Notes: generated from the letters alone by a model not told the origin. Counted from the first letter of the stretch, positions 7,324 to 16,059 are shown. The stretch: 64,000 bases of DNA from Oscillospiraceae bacterium CM (GCA_022870705.1 CP072107.1:1548501-1612500); one strand, 5' to 3'. Numbers and translations are program-made.

Positions 7324-7884
7324 CTATTTTACTTCAATTATTTTCAGGTCGGTCGCCTTGTAGGTTGTCTGCGCGGTGACGATATCCCTGATTTTTGCAA
7401 CAGACGAGACCGTGAGCCCCTCTGTTGGCGCCGGGACGGTGACAGTCACGCCGTCATTGGAGATGTATACGACGCAGTCAGAAAAACCCTTGGCTTTGAT
7501 GAGGTCTTCAAGCTGCGCTTCTTTGAGGGCGTCGGACGCGATTTGAGAAATTTCCTTGAGCGACGCGTCGATCATCTCTTTGGAAGCGCCGTCCGTCTTG
7601 CTGACGGTTGCCAGCGACGCCGCCGCCGCGGAGCGGGCCTGCTCCCGGTTCAGGCGGGCCGTATCAAAATACTCTTTGTTTACCTGCGAATCGGCTGAGT
7701 AATAAAGCCCGGCGTCCGATGGGTCAGCCGCCGCGTTAGCACCCGTCTGGGCGCTCGAGGCGTCATCCGATGTCGCGGCCGTTTCACTGTCAGCGTTATT
7801 GCTGTAAGACCAGTTCAGGTAAGCTGCGACACAGACAAACAGCAGCACAGTGATGATAACCGCATTCCTTTTAAATGTTTTCAC
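7324..7884 (-). CDS. spoIIIAH: stage III sporulation protein AH
   Basis: Mother-cell protein that pairs across the intermembrane space with forespore SpoIIQ to form the A-Q channel. It is 186 residues: a single transmembrane segment at about 8-24, a low-complexity Ala/Ser/Asp linker (about 30-55), and a YscJ/FliF-like ring-building domain toward the C-terminus (EAQLEDLIKAKGFSDCVVYI, then VTVPAPTEGLTVSSVAKI). The start is a GTG at 7884 with GAGGAGG nine bases upstream. It is the last gene of the operon and is followed by a terminator. Confidence 0.93.
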   Translation of the reverse strand: MKTFKRNAVIITVLLFVCVAAYLNWSYSNNADSETAATSDDASSAQTGANAAADPSDAGLYYSADSQVNKEYFDTARLNREQARSAAAASLATVSKTDGASKEMIDASLKEISQIASDALKEAQLEDLIKAKGFSDCVVYISNDGVTVTVPAPTEGLTVSSVAKIRDIVTAQTTYKATDLKIIEVK

Positions 7885-7897
7885 GCAAGTTGCCTCC

Positions 7898-8446
7898 TCA
7901 AGATTTATTCATTTTCGTGACAACGATTTTATCCGCGCCGAGACCCGTCAGCCCTGACACTGCCGAAACGATCTGATATTTGACGGCGGCGTTGTCTGCT
8001 CCCTGGCAGACGATGAGCGCGCCCTGATACTCAGGGTAGATAACCTTGAGCGTCACCGGGCTTTCGCTCGACGTGCCCGTAGAGATGATGACGGTTTTTG
8101 TGCTTTTTTCCGTCGTTGTTTCGGCGTCATTCCCAACGCCGCTTTTTGACGATGTGTCTTCGTCCTGTGCCAGCACCTGTTCCGACGAGCTTTTGAGCGT
8201 TAGAACGACCGTGACGCGGCCGGCCCCATCAATTTTTGACAGCGCCGAGGCGATGCGCTCTTCCTGCGCGGCGAGCGAAAAATCATTTGTCGTTTTTGCC
8301 CCGCCCGTATCAGTCTTCGCATTCGATTGCCCCGTCGGCAGAAGGAGCAGCACAAGGCCGACCGCCAAAACAAGCAAGACGAATTTGTTTTTTTTAATGA
8401 GCGCTAAGAGCTTTTCTGTCAGGGCCGTCATGTTTTTATTTTTCAT
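7898..8446 (-). CDS. spoIIIAG: stage III sporulation protein AG
   Basis: Component of the SpoIIIA secretion-like channel; SpoIIIAG forms a large ring in the intermembrane space. About 182 residues from the ATG at 8446, which has TTTGGAG eight bases upstream; a longer reading to 8497 would run deep into spoIIIAF. One transmembrane helix (KFVLLVLAVGLVLLLLP) is followed by a polar Ser/Thr/Glu-rich insertion and a ring-building domain with GALIVCQGADNAAVKYQIV and the C-terminal KIVVTKMNK. It overlaps spoIIIAF by 11 nt. Confidence 0.93.
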   Translation of the reverse strand: MKNKNMTALTEKLLALIKKNKFVLLVLAVGLVLLLLPTGQSNAKTDTGGAKTTNDFSLAAQEERIASALSKIDGAGRVTVVLTLKSSSEQVLAQDEDTSSKSGVGNDAETTTEKSTKTVIISTGTSSESPVTLKVIYPEYQGALIVCQGADNAAVKYQIVSAVSGLTGLGADKIVVTKMNKS

Positions 8447-8933
8447 TCCTGTTACTCCAAACGAGCTTTTCCCGCGGGATACCGAGGTCCGATTCAATCC
8501 GGCTCTCCAGCGATGCGCGCAGCGCTAGACCGGCGTTTGTTGACAGCTCGGCGCGCGCCGGATACCAATAACCGTCGTCATCCCACGCGGCAGTGACGGT
8601 AACGTCGAGATCGGTGATACCGAGGGACTCAGCTTTGTCCAATATATATGCGCAGCATTTCTCCTCTATGATACGTCTTGTCAGTTTTTCATCGGCGTCC
8701 GATACGTCGGCGGAGAAGGCCGACGCTTCCTGTTTATACGATGCGAGATTTTTGGCAAAGCTGACATAATCAAAACCCTTGAGCGGGCGGATCAGCGCCA
8801 GAATCGTCATGAGCCCGCAGATGAGCGAGACAATTTTTTTCGTCTTCCCCTCAGGCGTCACCGTCATCGCAACGGCGGTGATGAGCGCCGCGCCCGCGAG
8901 GCCGATGACCCAGGTCCGAATCGCTTCCGTCAT
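8436..8933 (-). CDS. spoIIIAF: stage III sporulation protein AF
   Basis: A 165-residue protein with two N-terminal transmembrane helices (about 5-24 and 32-50) and a soluble domain related to ring-building motifs; the C-terminal ESDLGIPREKLVW is typical. It is part of the mother-cell half of the SpoIIIA-SpoIIQ feeding channel. It starts 1 nt after the spoIIIAE stop. Confidence 0.92.
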   Translation of the reverse strand: MTEAIRTWVIGLAGAALITAVAMTVTPEGKTKKIVSLICGLMTILALIRPLKGFDYVSFAKNLASYKQEASAFSADVSDADEKLTRRIIEEKCCAYILDKAESLGITDLDVTVTAAWDDDGYWYPARAELSTNAGLALRASLESRIESDLGIPREKLVWSNRNEK

Positions 8934-8934
8934 C

Positions 8935-10074
8935 TCACGTCACCACCTTAATGACCGAAATGATCGCAATAAACAGCATGAGCGCCGACGCGCCGACGAG
9001 ACCCAGCATCATACCGAAGGCCGTGCTGACGGCGTTTAGGAGCTTTGTAATACGACTGTCTGCAATTGCCCCGGACAAACCGGCGGCAGCTTTATACAGG
9101 AGGTAATTGGCACCGAGGCGCAAAAACGGCAGCAGGCACGTCGCCGCAACGGCCAAAAGGCCAAAAACACCGACGGCGTTGCGGAGAATTGACGCCCCGG
9201 CTAAAACGGTGTCGGCTGCGTCAGAAATAATACTTCCCACGACGGGGAGAACGGTTGAAATCGTCGTTTTGACGGCCTTTGCCGTCACGGCATCCGTCGT
9301 CCCGGAGATGACGCCCGTCAGCGACAGGTAGGCAATAAAAAGGAGCATCGTCACTGTCATGATCGTTTTAGCCATCCATTTCAGAAGGCTTGACGCCCCG
9401 GCGAGCGCGTCGCCGCCCAACGCGGCCTCGGCAATGCTTGTTGCTGTGAAGGCGTAGATGAGGGGCATGACAACGCTTCTGGATACGGTCATTAAGATAT
9501 CCATAAAAAGCGCCGTAGCGGCGTATTTGGCAACAGCCGAGGTGACGGCACCGGACGCTGTGGCAGCAGCCGTCAGCGTTGGCAGCAGCAGCTTTGAAAA
9601 GGTATTCAGATCGTCGAGCGTTTTGCCGCCGAGCCCGATAAACGCATTGATGCTTGATACGCTGACGGCCGCGATAGCAAGGACGCCCGCCAAAACGGCG
9701 TATTTCGCGCCGCCGTCAAACGACGCGGCGACGACGGAACAGAGAATGGCGATGATAACGATGACGGCGGCGCTTTTCAAAGCGCCTGTAAAGACGTCTC
9801 CTATGTTGTCGGAGGCGCTTTTTAAAAGCTTTTGAAAGCCGCCGGAGAGGTCGAGGCTGTCCGTCACCTTCAGATTTCCCAGCGCGTTTCCGGCGTCATC
9901 CGGCAGAGCGTTTTCGAGCTTGTCTGTCCCGAGCGCGTCGGCCTGGCTCTCCTGAATATCGGCAGCCGTGACGGCATTGGACGATGTGTCCGTGTCTGAT
10001 AACGACCCGGCGGCCAGCGCCGCCGGCATCGTGAAAACAATGAGCAAGAAGAAGAAGATCAGTTTTTTTATCAT
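8935..10074 (-). CDS. spoIIIAE: stage III sporulation protein AE
   Basis: Polytopic membrane protein (379 residues) of the SpoIIIA channel, suggested to be an export-gate-like component. I choose the ATG at 10074, which gives a clean signal peptide (KKLIFFFLLIVFTMPAALA) and has GGAG six bases upstream; a start at 10098 has no ribosome site. A polar region follows (residues about 25-75), then many hydrophobic helices from about residue 100 to the end. Diagnostic segments are GGKTLDDLNTFSKLLLPTLT and SLTGVISGTTDAVTAKAVK. Confidence 0.93.
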   Translation of the reverse strand: MIKKLIFFFLLIVFTMPAALAAGSLSDTDTSSNAVTAADIQESQADALGTDKLENALPDDAGNALGNLKVTDSLDLSGGFQKLLKSASDNIGDVFTGALKSAAVIVIIAILCSVVAASFDGGAKYAVLAGVLAIAAVSVSSINAFIGLGGKTLDDLNTFSKLLLPTLTAAATASGAVTSAVAKYAATALFMDILMTVSRSVVMPLIYAFTATSIAEAALGGDALAGASSLLKWMAKTIMTVTMLLFIAYLSLTGVISGTTDAVTAKAVKTTISTVLPVVGSIISDAADTVLAGASILRNAVGVFGLLAVAATCLLPFLRLGANYLLYKAAAGLSGAIADSRITKLLNAVSTAFGMMLGLVGASALMLFIAIISVIKVVT

Positions 10075-10098
10075 TTGCAGCTCCGCCAGCACGGCCAT

Positions 10099-10485
10099 TC
10101 AGGCCAGCGACTGGATCATGGTTATAACAGTTTCAAAGAGCGGGAGCGCGAGGTATAAAGCGGCAAACGAGCCGGCCAGCTCAACGCCGGAGGCGACGGA
10201 CGACTGACCGGCATCACGGCAGACGTCCGCCGAGAGCTTTGTGATGATCGAAATGCCGACAGCCTTGAAGACAATTGACAAAACGGCCGGCGAGACGAGC
10301 GCCATGTCGGACAGCGACAGGACGAAGTCCGTCACGCTTTTGATCGTGTCAAACGCGAGATACAAAGCGACAAGCGCCAGCGAGACGGTGAGCATCAGCG
10401 CCAGCTCCGGGCTGTTTTTACGGATGACGAGCGCGAGCACCGTCCCCGCAACAGCGATGGCAGCGACCTTAATGAGAATCGCCAT
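10099..10485 (-). CDS. spoIIIAD: stage III sporulation protein AD
   Basis: A 128-residue membrane protein with about four helices and the family signature VFKAVGISIITKLSADVCRD near residues 71-90, followed by SVASGVELAGSFAALYLALP. Small export-apparatus-like subunit of the channel, next to SpoIIIAC in every spore former. It starts 2 nt after the spoIIIAC stop. Confidence 0.94.
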   Translation of the reverse strand: MAILIKVAAIAVAGTVLALVIRKNSPELALMLTVSLALVALYLAFDTIKSVTDFVLSLSDMALVSPAVLSIVFKAVGISIITKLSADVCRDAGQSSVASGVELAGSFAALYLALPLFETVITMIQSLA

Positions 10486-10487
10486 GG

Positions 10488-10682
10488 CTAAAAACCAAAG
10501 AGCCTTTTTATCATGTCAAACAGCTCGTTGATCTGCTGGACAATGATAAGCAAGACGACAACAAGCCCGGCAATCGTCGTCATCAACGCCTGCTCCTCAC
10601 GTTTGGAATTCGTGAGCAAAAGGTTTAAGACAGCCACCAGTATTCCGACAGCCGCAATTTTAAAAATTAACTCGACATTCAT
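10488..10682 (-). CDS. spoIIIAC: stage III sporulation protein AC
   Basis: A 64-residue membrane protein with two helices (about 5-23 and 34-51) and the highly conserved EQALMTTIAGLVVVLLIIVQ segment. Small subunit of the SpoIIIA channel. AGGGGTC lies just upstream of the ATG at 10682. Confidence 0.94.
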   Translation of the reverse strand: MNVELIFKIAAVGILVAVLNLLLTNSKREEQALMTTIAGLVVVLLIIVQQINELFDMIKRLFGF

Positions 10683-10697
10683 ATGACCCCTCTTATT

Positions 10698-11213
10698 TTA
10701 CAGTAGGATGACGACTGCGAAGAGACCGGCGGCGACACCGAGAAAAGCGCGAACTTTTGAATTTCTGTCGCGCTCTTCCTCCGCTTGTTTGACGTATGCC
10801 TCAAGCCGTCGCTGGGCGTACTGAATGGCGCTGCGCTGCTCGGCAATATCATACCGCCCAAGGCACAGGCCGAGCTCCGTTAAGACGAGTGCTTCCGACG
10901 GGGTAAGCAAAAGTTCCGGTGTTACCAAAACGGCCTGGCGCCACAGGGCGGAAAACGGCGTTGTGCCGAGCTGCCCGATTTGGTCCGCCGCGTTTTGAAA
11001 AAAAAGCGCGGCAGGGGCGGTGCACTCCGCGGCAAGCTGTGTCAGCAGCGCTGGAATTGGCGTGAGATGGTCGCAAATTTCGCTTTTCATAACGCCGAGC
11101 GCACCCGTCAGCGCGCGGAGGCTCTTAACGCGGTTTCGGAGCTTTATGACGCCCAATATGCCCCAGGCGGCCGTTCCCAGCATGATAAGCACAGCTCCCA
11201 TAAATCGAATCAT
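10698..11213 (-). CDS. spoIIIAB: stage III sporulation protein AB
   Basis: A 171-residue protein with a transmembrane helix at each end (residues about 4-20 and 153-170) and a soluble helical middle, the GspF-like arrangement typical of SpoIIIAB. It presumably pairs with the SpoIIIAA ATPase. The conserved [20 protein letters not shown] is at about 38-57. It overlaps the end of spoIIIAA by 4 nt. Confidence 0.92.
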   Translation of the reverse strand: MIRFMGAVLIMLGTAAWGILGVIKLRNRVKSLRALTGALGVMKSEICDHLTPIPALLTQLAAECTAPAALFFQNAADQIGQLGTTPFSALWRQAVLVTPELLLTPSEALVLTELGLCLGRYDIAEQRSAIQYAQRRLEAYVKQAEEERDRNSKVRAFLGVAAGLFAVVILL

Positions 11214-12142
11214 ACGCCCGCCTCCAAGTCACGGACGGTATACGTCCACGTCCCGTTTTCCTTGCCGATCAGCACGGCTTTTTCGAAAATCGCGTCGCTC
11301 AGTAGCCGCTTATAAATTGGCCGCTTTACAAGGTCATTGAGGCTCTCGGCATGCGCCGTTGCAAGAAGCCGTACGCCGCAGCCCGCCGCGCTTTCAATGG
11401 CCTCAATGTCAGCCGGGGCCGTGATCTCGTCGAGCGCGATGACCTGCGGGTTCATGGCCCGCAGCAGCATCATAACGCCCTCGGCCTTTGGGCAGGCGTC
11501 GAGAACGTCCGTCAGCATCCCGACGTCCATCTGGGGCGCGCCGTCGCAAACGGCGGCAACTTCGCTGCGCTCGTCAGCCAGCGCTACGCGCAGCGGCTTC
11601 ATGCCAAGCGCCTCGTCACCCGACGAGATCAGCCGCACCAAATCGCGCAGGAGCGTCGTTTTCCCGCGGCCCGGCGGCGAGAGGATGAGCGTTGACCGCA
11701 GCATACCGCCATCCGTCAGCTGCGGCGCAACGCTTCGAGCGATGCCGACGACGGCGCGCGCGATGCGAACGGACGCCGACGTCAGCGCTTTAAACCCAGC
11801 CGCCTCACCGCTCTGGACGATTGCTGTGCCGCACAGGCCGATTCTGTAACCTCCGCGCACCGTGATATACCCGGATCGGACGCTCTCACGCGCAGCGTAG
11901 GCCGACGCGCCGGTCGCGATGTCCAAAAGCCCGTCAAGGTCACGCTTTGTGACCGGCGCACCGCCGAGCGACACTTCACCCGACGGCAGCAGCACGGATA
12001 GCGGCTGGCCGGTGCGCAGCCGCAGCTCCTCGGCGACAGCCCTGTCTTCCCGCACCACCCGGCGCGCGGCCTCCCGCAGCATCATCGGCAGGAGCAGAAC
12101 AGCACCGTCATACCGCGCCACCTGCGCCGTTAAGTCGGCCAT
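11210..12142 (-). CDS. spoIIIAA: stage III sporulation protein AA, secretion-type ATPase
   Basis: A 310-residue ATPase related to type II/IV secretion ATPases that powers or assembles the SpoIIIA channel during forespore engulfment. The Walker A is [14 protein letters not shown] near residues 155-168. A Walker B-like [18 protein letters not shown] follows near 234-251, and [13 protein letters not shown] near 258-270. It is the first gene of the operon. The product is cytoplasmic in the mother cell. Confidence 0.95.
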   Translation of the reverse strand: MADLTAQVARYDGAVLLLPMMLREAARRVVREDRAVAEELRLRTGQPLSVLLPSGEVSLGGAPVTKRDLDGLLDIATGASAYAARESVRSGYITVRGGYRIGLCGTAIVQSGEAAGFKALTSASVRIARAVVGIARSVAPQLTDGGMLRSTLILSPPGRGKTTLLRDLVRLISSGDEALGMKPLRVALADERSEVAAVCDGAPQMDVGMLTDVLDACPKAEGVMMLLRAMNPQVIALDEITAPADIEAIESAAGCGVRLLATAHAESLNDLVKRPIYKRLLSDAIFEKAVLIGKENGTWTYTVRDLEAGV

Positions 12143-12176
12143 CTTGCTTCACCCCACTGTCGTTTCGTTCTGTCAC

Positions 12177-12206
12177 AGTCTATTGTGGCATGTCCCGAAA
12201 TATGCT
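12177..12206 (-). promoter_or_regulatory. possible sigma-E promoter of the spoIIIA operon
   Basis: Minus strand AGCATATT (12199-12206) then 14 bp, then AATAGACT (12177-12184), which matches the sigma-E pattern ATcATATT/CATAcaAT in most positions. In Bacillus the operon is sigma-E controlled, so a sigma-E site is expected here. By-eye match only. Confidence 0.4.
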
Positions 12207-12271
12207 CGTCCGTTTCGTTATTTGCTCGAAAGGCTATCTGAAAACACTGTCACTGCTCATTTTGGGGCAGC

Positions 12272-12292
12272 AAAAAAGCCCCCGAAGGGGGC
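12272..12292 (-). terminator. second terminator downstream of spo0A
   Basis: GCCCCC-TTC-GGGGGC followed by TTTTTT on the minus strand, between spo0A and spoIIIAA. Confidence 0.8.
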
Positions 12293-12319
12293 CTTATGTA
12301 GGATTTGACTTTTGTATCA

Positions 12320-12350
12320 AAAAATGAAAAGCCGGGGCATCAGCCCCGGC
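12320..12350 (-). terminator. spo0A terminator
   Basis: Perfect stem GCCGGGGC-TGAT-GCCCCGGC followed by TTTTCATTTTTT on the minus strand, 10 nt after the spo0A stop. Confidence 0.85.
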
Positions 12351-12359
12351 GATATTGTT

Positions 12360-13148
12360 TTATTTGCTTTCCCGCCGCTGAAGGCTGAGCCTGTCGGCGA
12401 TCATGGCGATAAATTCGCTGTTTGTGGGCTTGCCTTTGATGTTGGACACCGTGTAGCCGAAGAATTTTTGGAGCGTTTCGAGGTCTCCCCTGTCCCAAGC
12501 AACCTCGATGGCGTGACGGATGGCGCGCTCGACGCGGCTGGGCGTTGTGGCAAAGCGCTTGGCAACGGTCGGATACAAAACTTTTGTGACGGCATTGATA
12601 ACGTCCATATCATTGATCGTTAAGATAATGGCCTCGCGCAGATACTGATAACCCTTAATGTGCGCCGGAACGCCGATTTCATGAATGATTTCCGTGACGA
12701 GGCTCTCCAGGCTCTGCTCCGGCCGTGTTGGCTTGACGGCGGTGCTGACAGGCGCGAGCGCAGCGCGTGATTTACCGGACACCATGCGGATGCGTGATAA
12801 AAGCGCGGGGATGTCACACGGCTTCTGCAAAAAATAGGATGCGCCAAGAGCTGACGCCTCCGATAGCGTGTGTTCGCTGGAAAAACCCGAAACAATGATG
12901 ACGGAAGGCTTGTCCCCGTCGGGCACGTCCGAGAGTTTTTCGAGGACGGATAACCCGTCAAGCCCCGATAAAATGAGGTCCGTTACCAGAACATCCGGCT
13001 TCTCCGACAGCACGAGGGAATATGCCGTGAGTCCGTCTCCGGTGCAGCCGACAACCTCAAAATCTCCTTCATTCATCAAGATCTCTGAGAACAGAAGTCT
13101 GTAATCTTCTCCGGTATCGGCAATCAGAACGCGCGTTTTTGTTTCCAT
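12360..13148 (-). CDS. spo0A: sporulation master regulator Spo0A
   Basis: Response regulator that commits the cell to sporulation. It is 262 residues from the ATG at 13148, which has GGAGGAGC five bases upstream. The receiver domain (about 4-122) has the phosphoacceptor aspartate in [14 protein letters not shown] and the switch lysine in [12 protein letters not shown]. The C-terminal DNA-binding domain (about 150-262) has [18 protein letters not shown], the recognition region [24 protein letters not shown] and [15 protein letters not shown]. It binds 0A boxes (TGTCGAA). Candidate boxes occur near the next gene and near abrB. Confidence 0.97.
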   Translation of the reverse strand: METKTRVLIADTGEDYRLLFSEILMNEGDFEVVGCTGDGLTAYSLVLSEKPDVLVTDLILSGLDGLSVLEKLSDVPDGDKPSVIIVSGFSSEHTLSEASALGASYFLQKPCDIPALLSRIRMVSGKSRAALAPVSTAVKPTRPEQSLESLVTEIIHEIGVPAHIKGYQYLREAIILTINDMDVINAVTKVLYPTVAKRFATTPSRVERAIRHAIEVAWDRGDLETLQKFFGYTVSNIKGKPTNSEFIAMIADRLSLQRRESK

Positions 13149-13269
13149 TGTAAGCTCCTCCGTCACTGATAATTCATCACGGCTTTGCAATTTTTCTGCT
13201 TATCTGCGGCCTTGTCTAACAATCTAGCACATTCAGACCTCGTTTGCAAGCACTATTTGGAAAATAATT

Positions 13270-13530
13270 CTAATTATTTCCATTTCCTCTACCGTCAAGC
13301 AAATAATCATAGGAAACGTTGAAAATTGCCGCAATAGCACAGAGTTCAAGATCAGAAACAAATCGTTTGTTTGTTTCAATGCGTGTGATAACATTTTTGT
13401 CCATGTCCACGCCGCGCAATTGCAGCTGGTTTGCCAAAGCCCGCTGTGACAGTCCTTTCCGCTCTCTGAGCTCCTTCAGACGTAATGCGATCAGATTCTT
13501 CTCACCGTTTTCACCCCAGGGTTTCGGCAT
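13270..13530 (-). CDS. small XRE-family helix-turn-helix regulator
   Basis: An 86-residue single-domain Cro/CI-type regulator. The HTH is LRLKELRERKGLSQRALANQ followed by DKNVITRIETNKRFVSDLEL and a third helical part LCAIAAIFNVSYDYLLDG. I choose the ATG at 13530 (MPKPWGENG) because GGGAGG lies six bases upstream; the longer frame has no ribosome site. Its promoter region contains two 0A-box-like sites. It lies next to spo0A and could be a sporulation-phase regulator, but the target is unknown. Confidence 0.88.
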   Translation of the reverse strand: MPKPWGENGEKNLIALRLKELRERKGLSQRALANQLQLRGVDMDKNVITRIETNKRFVSDLELCAIAAIFNVSYDYLLDGRGNGNN

Positions 13531-13617
13531 GAATCGCCCTCCCAAATTATGAATTATTTTCCTTCTGTTCAAAATTATGATATATTTCATAAAAATCGGT
13601 TGTAAAAATGATACATT

Positions 13618-13634
13618 TGTCGCAATCTGTCGAA
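13618..13634 (-). promoter_or_regulatory. tandem Spo0A-box-like sites upstream of the XRE gene
   Basis: TGTCGCA (13618-13624) and the perfect box TGTCGAA (13628-13634) are in the same orientation with 3 bp between them, the spacing seen in tandem 0A boxes. On the minus strand they lie upstream of a TTTACA...TATCAT promoter (18-bp spacer) for the XRE gene. Confidence 0.55.
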
Positions 13635-13648
13635 TTTTAGCCAAAAGT

Positions 13649-14605
13649 TTAACGATTTTCTGCCCATTTTGCGGCAGCTTCAAGACTGGCGGCCATCAAG
13701 CGGCCGTTATCTTGATACATCTCTGAAAACTGCGAAAGGGCCAGCGGTGAAACGCCGATGCCGGCTTCAATGGTAAAGCCGGGGCGGTTAAACGCCGATA
13801 CGAACCAGTCTTTATAACCGGCAAACCCGGCGTTATACGGCGTGTCTTCCACCGCATAACCGCTCACATCTTTTAATTTTTGCGCAAGCTGCCATGCATT
13901 TTTTGGCGCAGAATCGAGATACTTCCAATAGATCACTTTTCCCTGCGTGTGGTAAGACAGCGTGAGGGCGAAGTCATTTTGCCGCGTCAAATCGTAAAGG
14001 GCGCAGCTTTCAGGGGCCGAAAGCGGCTGCGACCCGACATAGTCCCGCGGTGCGGGGCTTGTGATGCCACGTTCAAATTTTATGTCGCGTGCCTTTTCCC
14101 AACCGGCGGGATACTGGAGGTTTAGATCAACGCCTTCTATATTTGCCTTCCAACCAGCTGGAAACGGCACATCCGGAAACTTTTCCGCTATCGCGGCGGC
14201 TTTTTCAAGCGGCGCCCCGGTCAGTGCGCCCGTTACGAGATCGACCCCGTCGGGGTTAACCATTGGCACAACATATAACGTTGTTTTACTGTACAGCAAA
14301 CGAGCGCCACAGTCAAACAACGATGCGTTTTTTTCGACGGCGTCGGCATAGTTTTCAACAAATTTTAAAACGAGCGGCGCTGTAATCCATTCGTTGGCGT
14401 GGTGCGCGGCGTTGAAAAAGACAGCCTGTTCGCCGATACCGACCGTTATGAGCAGCAGTGGTCGTCCGAGCACGCTTGACCCAATGGTACGAACTTTGAC
14501 AATTGGATAACGGGCGGCAATGGCTCGCACCGTTTCTTCAAAAAGATGCGCTGTCATGGGGATGTTTGCAGGTGTCAGCTGAACGTCCTTTGCGTGGTCA
14601 TTCAT
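13649..14605 (-). CDS. M14-family zinc carboxypeptidase (gamma-D-glutamyl-diamino acid peptidase-like)
   Basis: A 318-residue metallopeptidase. Zinc ligands are H and E in FNAAHHANEWIT (about 64-75) and H in LSYHTQGKVIYW (about 218-229). VNPDGVDL, EGVDLNLQYP and the probable catalytic glutamate in PGFTIEAGIG complete the M14 pattern. Relatives cleave gamma-D-Glu-meso-diaminopimelate bonds in peptidoglycan, often in spores, which fits the neighbours spo0A and spoIVB; the substrate here is inferred. No signal peptide is evident. The ATG at 14605 has GGAG eight bases upstream. Confidence 0.88.
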   Translation of the reverse strand: MNDHAKDVQLTPANIPMTAHLFEETVRAIAARYPIVKVRTIGSSVLGRPLLLITVGIGEQAVFFNAAHHANEWITAPLVLKFVENYADAVEKNASLFDCGARLLYSKTTLYVVPMVNPDGVDLVTGALTGAPLEKAAAIAEKFPDVPFPAGWKANIEGVDLNLQYPAGWEKARDIKFERGITSPAPRDYVGSQPLSAPESCALYDLTRQNDFALTLSYHTQGKVIYWKYLDSAPKNAWQLAQKLKDVSGYAVEDTPYNAGFAGYKDWFVSAFNRPGFTIEAGIGVSPLALSQFSEMYQDNGRLMAASLEAAAKWAENR

Positions 14606-14826
14606 ATACATGACTCCTATCTGTTTAACAATCGCTTATTTTGAATCAAATTATGACATTTCATGTGAATTCATACATGGCTTGTTGAAAAAAAAGCGTG
14701 AGGGCTTTCAATCAAAAACCTACCAAGACAAAACAGATAGATATTGTCACGAACGGCGATCTCTTTTTTGTGACGCAGCGGACATATTAAAATTGTCGCT
14801 TCAAATTATTTCAGGAGGGAAATTTA
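14606..14826. other. AT-rich divergent intergenic region
   Basis: Between the divergent M14 peptidase and spoIVB genes. I see no convincing gene; it should hold both promoters. The only clear elements are the leader peptide frame described next and its ribosome site CAGGAGGG. Confidence 0.5.
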
Positions 14827-14868
14827 ATGATCAATTTTTTTTGCTCTCCACATCGGAAGGAAGGCTGA
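14827..14868 (+). CDS. 13-codon leader peptide frame upstream of spoIVB
   Basis: ATG at 14827 with a near-perfect ribosome site CAGGAGGGAAATTTA in front, reading MINFFCSPHRKEG and stopping at 14866-14868. The stop TGA overlaps an ATG and lies 3 nt before the spoIVB start at 14872. The frame may couple translation to spoIVB. It could also be chance. Confidence 0.4.
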   Translation: MINFFCSPHRKEG

Positions 14869-14871
14869 TGC

Positions 14872-15915
14872 ATGGGGATTACTAAATTATATAAAAAGCT
14901 GTTTTCCGGCTTCTTGCTTTTGACGGTTTTGGCGTTTTCCTGTCCCGGAACGCTGGCGGCCGGGAAAGCACTCATCCCAATGGGAAATGCAGTCGGCATT
15001 TCACTGTCGTCGGACGGTGTTATGGTTGTCGGCGTTCCCGAGACGATGCCGGACGGCGTGACAGCGTCACCGGCACGCGACGCGGGTGTGGCCGTCGGGG
15101 ATATTATCACGCAAATTGGTTCTCAGCACGTCTCGTCCAACGACGACCTGAAGGCGGCAATTAAAATGCTGGACGGATCGCCTGTTGCAATGACGGTTCT
15201 GCGCGGCGGCAAAACGATGTCGCTGAAAATGACACCGCATAAAAGTAATGATGGCGCGTGCGAGCTTGGCTTGTGGCTGCGCGATGGTATCGCCGGTATT
15301 GGCACACTGACGTTCTATGACCCTGAAACGCACCTCTTCGGCGCGCTTGGGCACGCCGTCAACGATGCGGAGACGGGTGTTCTCATCCCGCTGCGTACAG
15401 GGCAGATCATGCGTTCGTCCGTGACGGACGTTATCTTGGGCAAAGCCGGTATGCCCGGTCAGCTGCACGGGACATTTAATACGGAAAGCGTTCTCGGGAC
15501 GCTGATGAAAAATTCAACAAGCGGCATTTTCGGAACGCTGGACAATGAAGACCTGATTGCTGGAAAAACGGCCGTTCCGATTGCCAAAACATCAGAAATC
15601 AAGACGGGTCCAGCCAAGATCCTCTCGAACGTCTCCGGAACTGACGTCGTATCCTATGATGTCGAGATCACACGGGTGTACACCGGCACCGAGGCAGTCG
15701 GCCGCACCATGATGATCACCGTGACCGACAAGCGCCTGATCGAGAAGACGGGCGGTATCGTTCAGGGGATGAGCGGCAGCCCCATCCTGCAGGACGGCAA
15801 GCTCATCGGCGCCGTGACGCATGTGCTCGTCAACGACCCGACGAAAGGCTATGGTATTGATATCGAAAACATGCTGAGCACCGCAAAAAGCGCCGCCCCG
15901 TCAAAAGCGGCATAA
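14872..15915 (+). CDS. spoIVB: SpoIVB serine peptidase (S55)
   Basis: Forespore protease that crosses into the intermembrane space and triggers sigma-K activation by cutting SpoIVFA. It is 347 residues: signal/anchor segment at about 8-30, a PDZ domain (ASPARDAGVAVGDIITQIGS, about 65-84), and the S55 peptidase domain with the probable catalytic histidine in FGALGHAVNDAETG and serine in GIVQGMSGSPILQDGKLIGAV. AAGGAAGG precedes the ATG. In Bacillus spoIVB lies directly before spo0A; here two minus-strand genes lie between them and spo0A is on the opposite strand. Confidence 0.95.
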   Translation: MGITKLYKKLFSGFLLLTVLAFSCPGTLAAGKALIPMGNAVGISLSSDGVMVVGVPETMPDGVTASPARDAGVAVGDIITQIGSQHVSSNDDLKAAIKMLDGSPVAMTVLRGGKTMSLKMTPHKSNDGACELGLWLRDGIAGIGTLTFYDPETHLFGALGHAVNDAETGVLIPLRTGQIMRSSVTDVILGKAGMPGQLHGTFNTESVLGTLMKNSTSGIFGTLDNEDLIAGKTAVPIAKTSEIKTGPAKILSNVSGTDVVSYDVEITRVYTGTEAVGRTMMITVTDKRLIEKTGGIVQGMSGSPILQDGKLIGAVTHVLVNDPTKGYGIDIENMLSTAKSAAPSKAA

Positions 15916-15924
15916 AACAGAACA

Positions 15925-15956
15925 AGACCGGGGGCTTAAAGGCCGCCGGTCTTCTT
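15925..15956 (+). terminator. spoIVB terminator
   Basis: AAGACCGG...CCGGTCTT stem with an inner GGC/GCC helix, followed by CTTCT, just after the spoIVB stop. The U tract is weak. Confidence 0.65.
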
Positions 15957-16059
15957 CTATTTCAGGGTATCTAAACAAATAAGTACAAAAAATAAAAAAA
16001 ACAATAATTGCAGGAGATAATTTTACAAAAACAACACGTCATTGTGCCATGTAAAAACG

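Noticed and set aside
14610-14885. 91-codon plus-strand frame upstream of spoIVB
   Set aside because: Low-complexity AT-rich composition and no family. It overlaps the spoIVB start in another frame.
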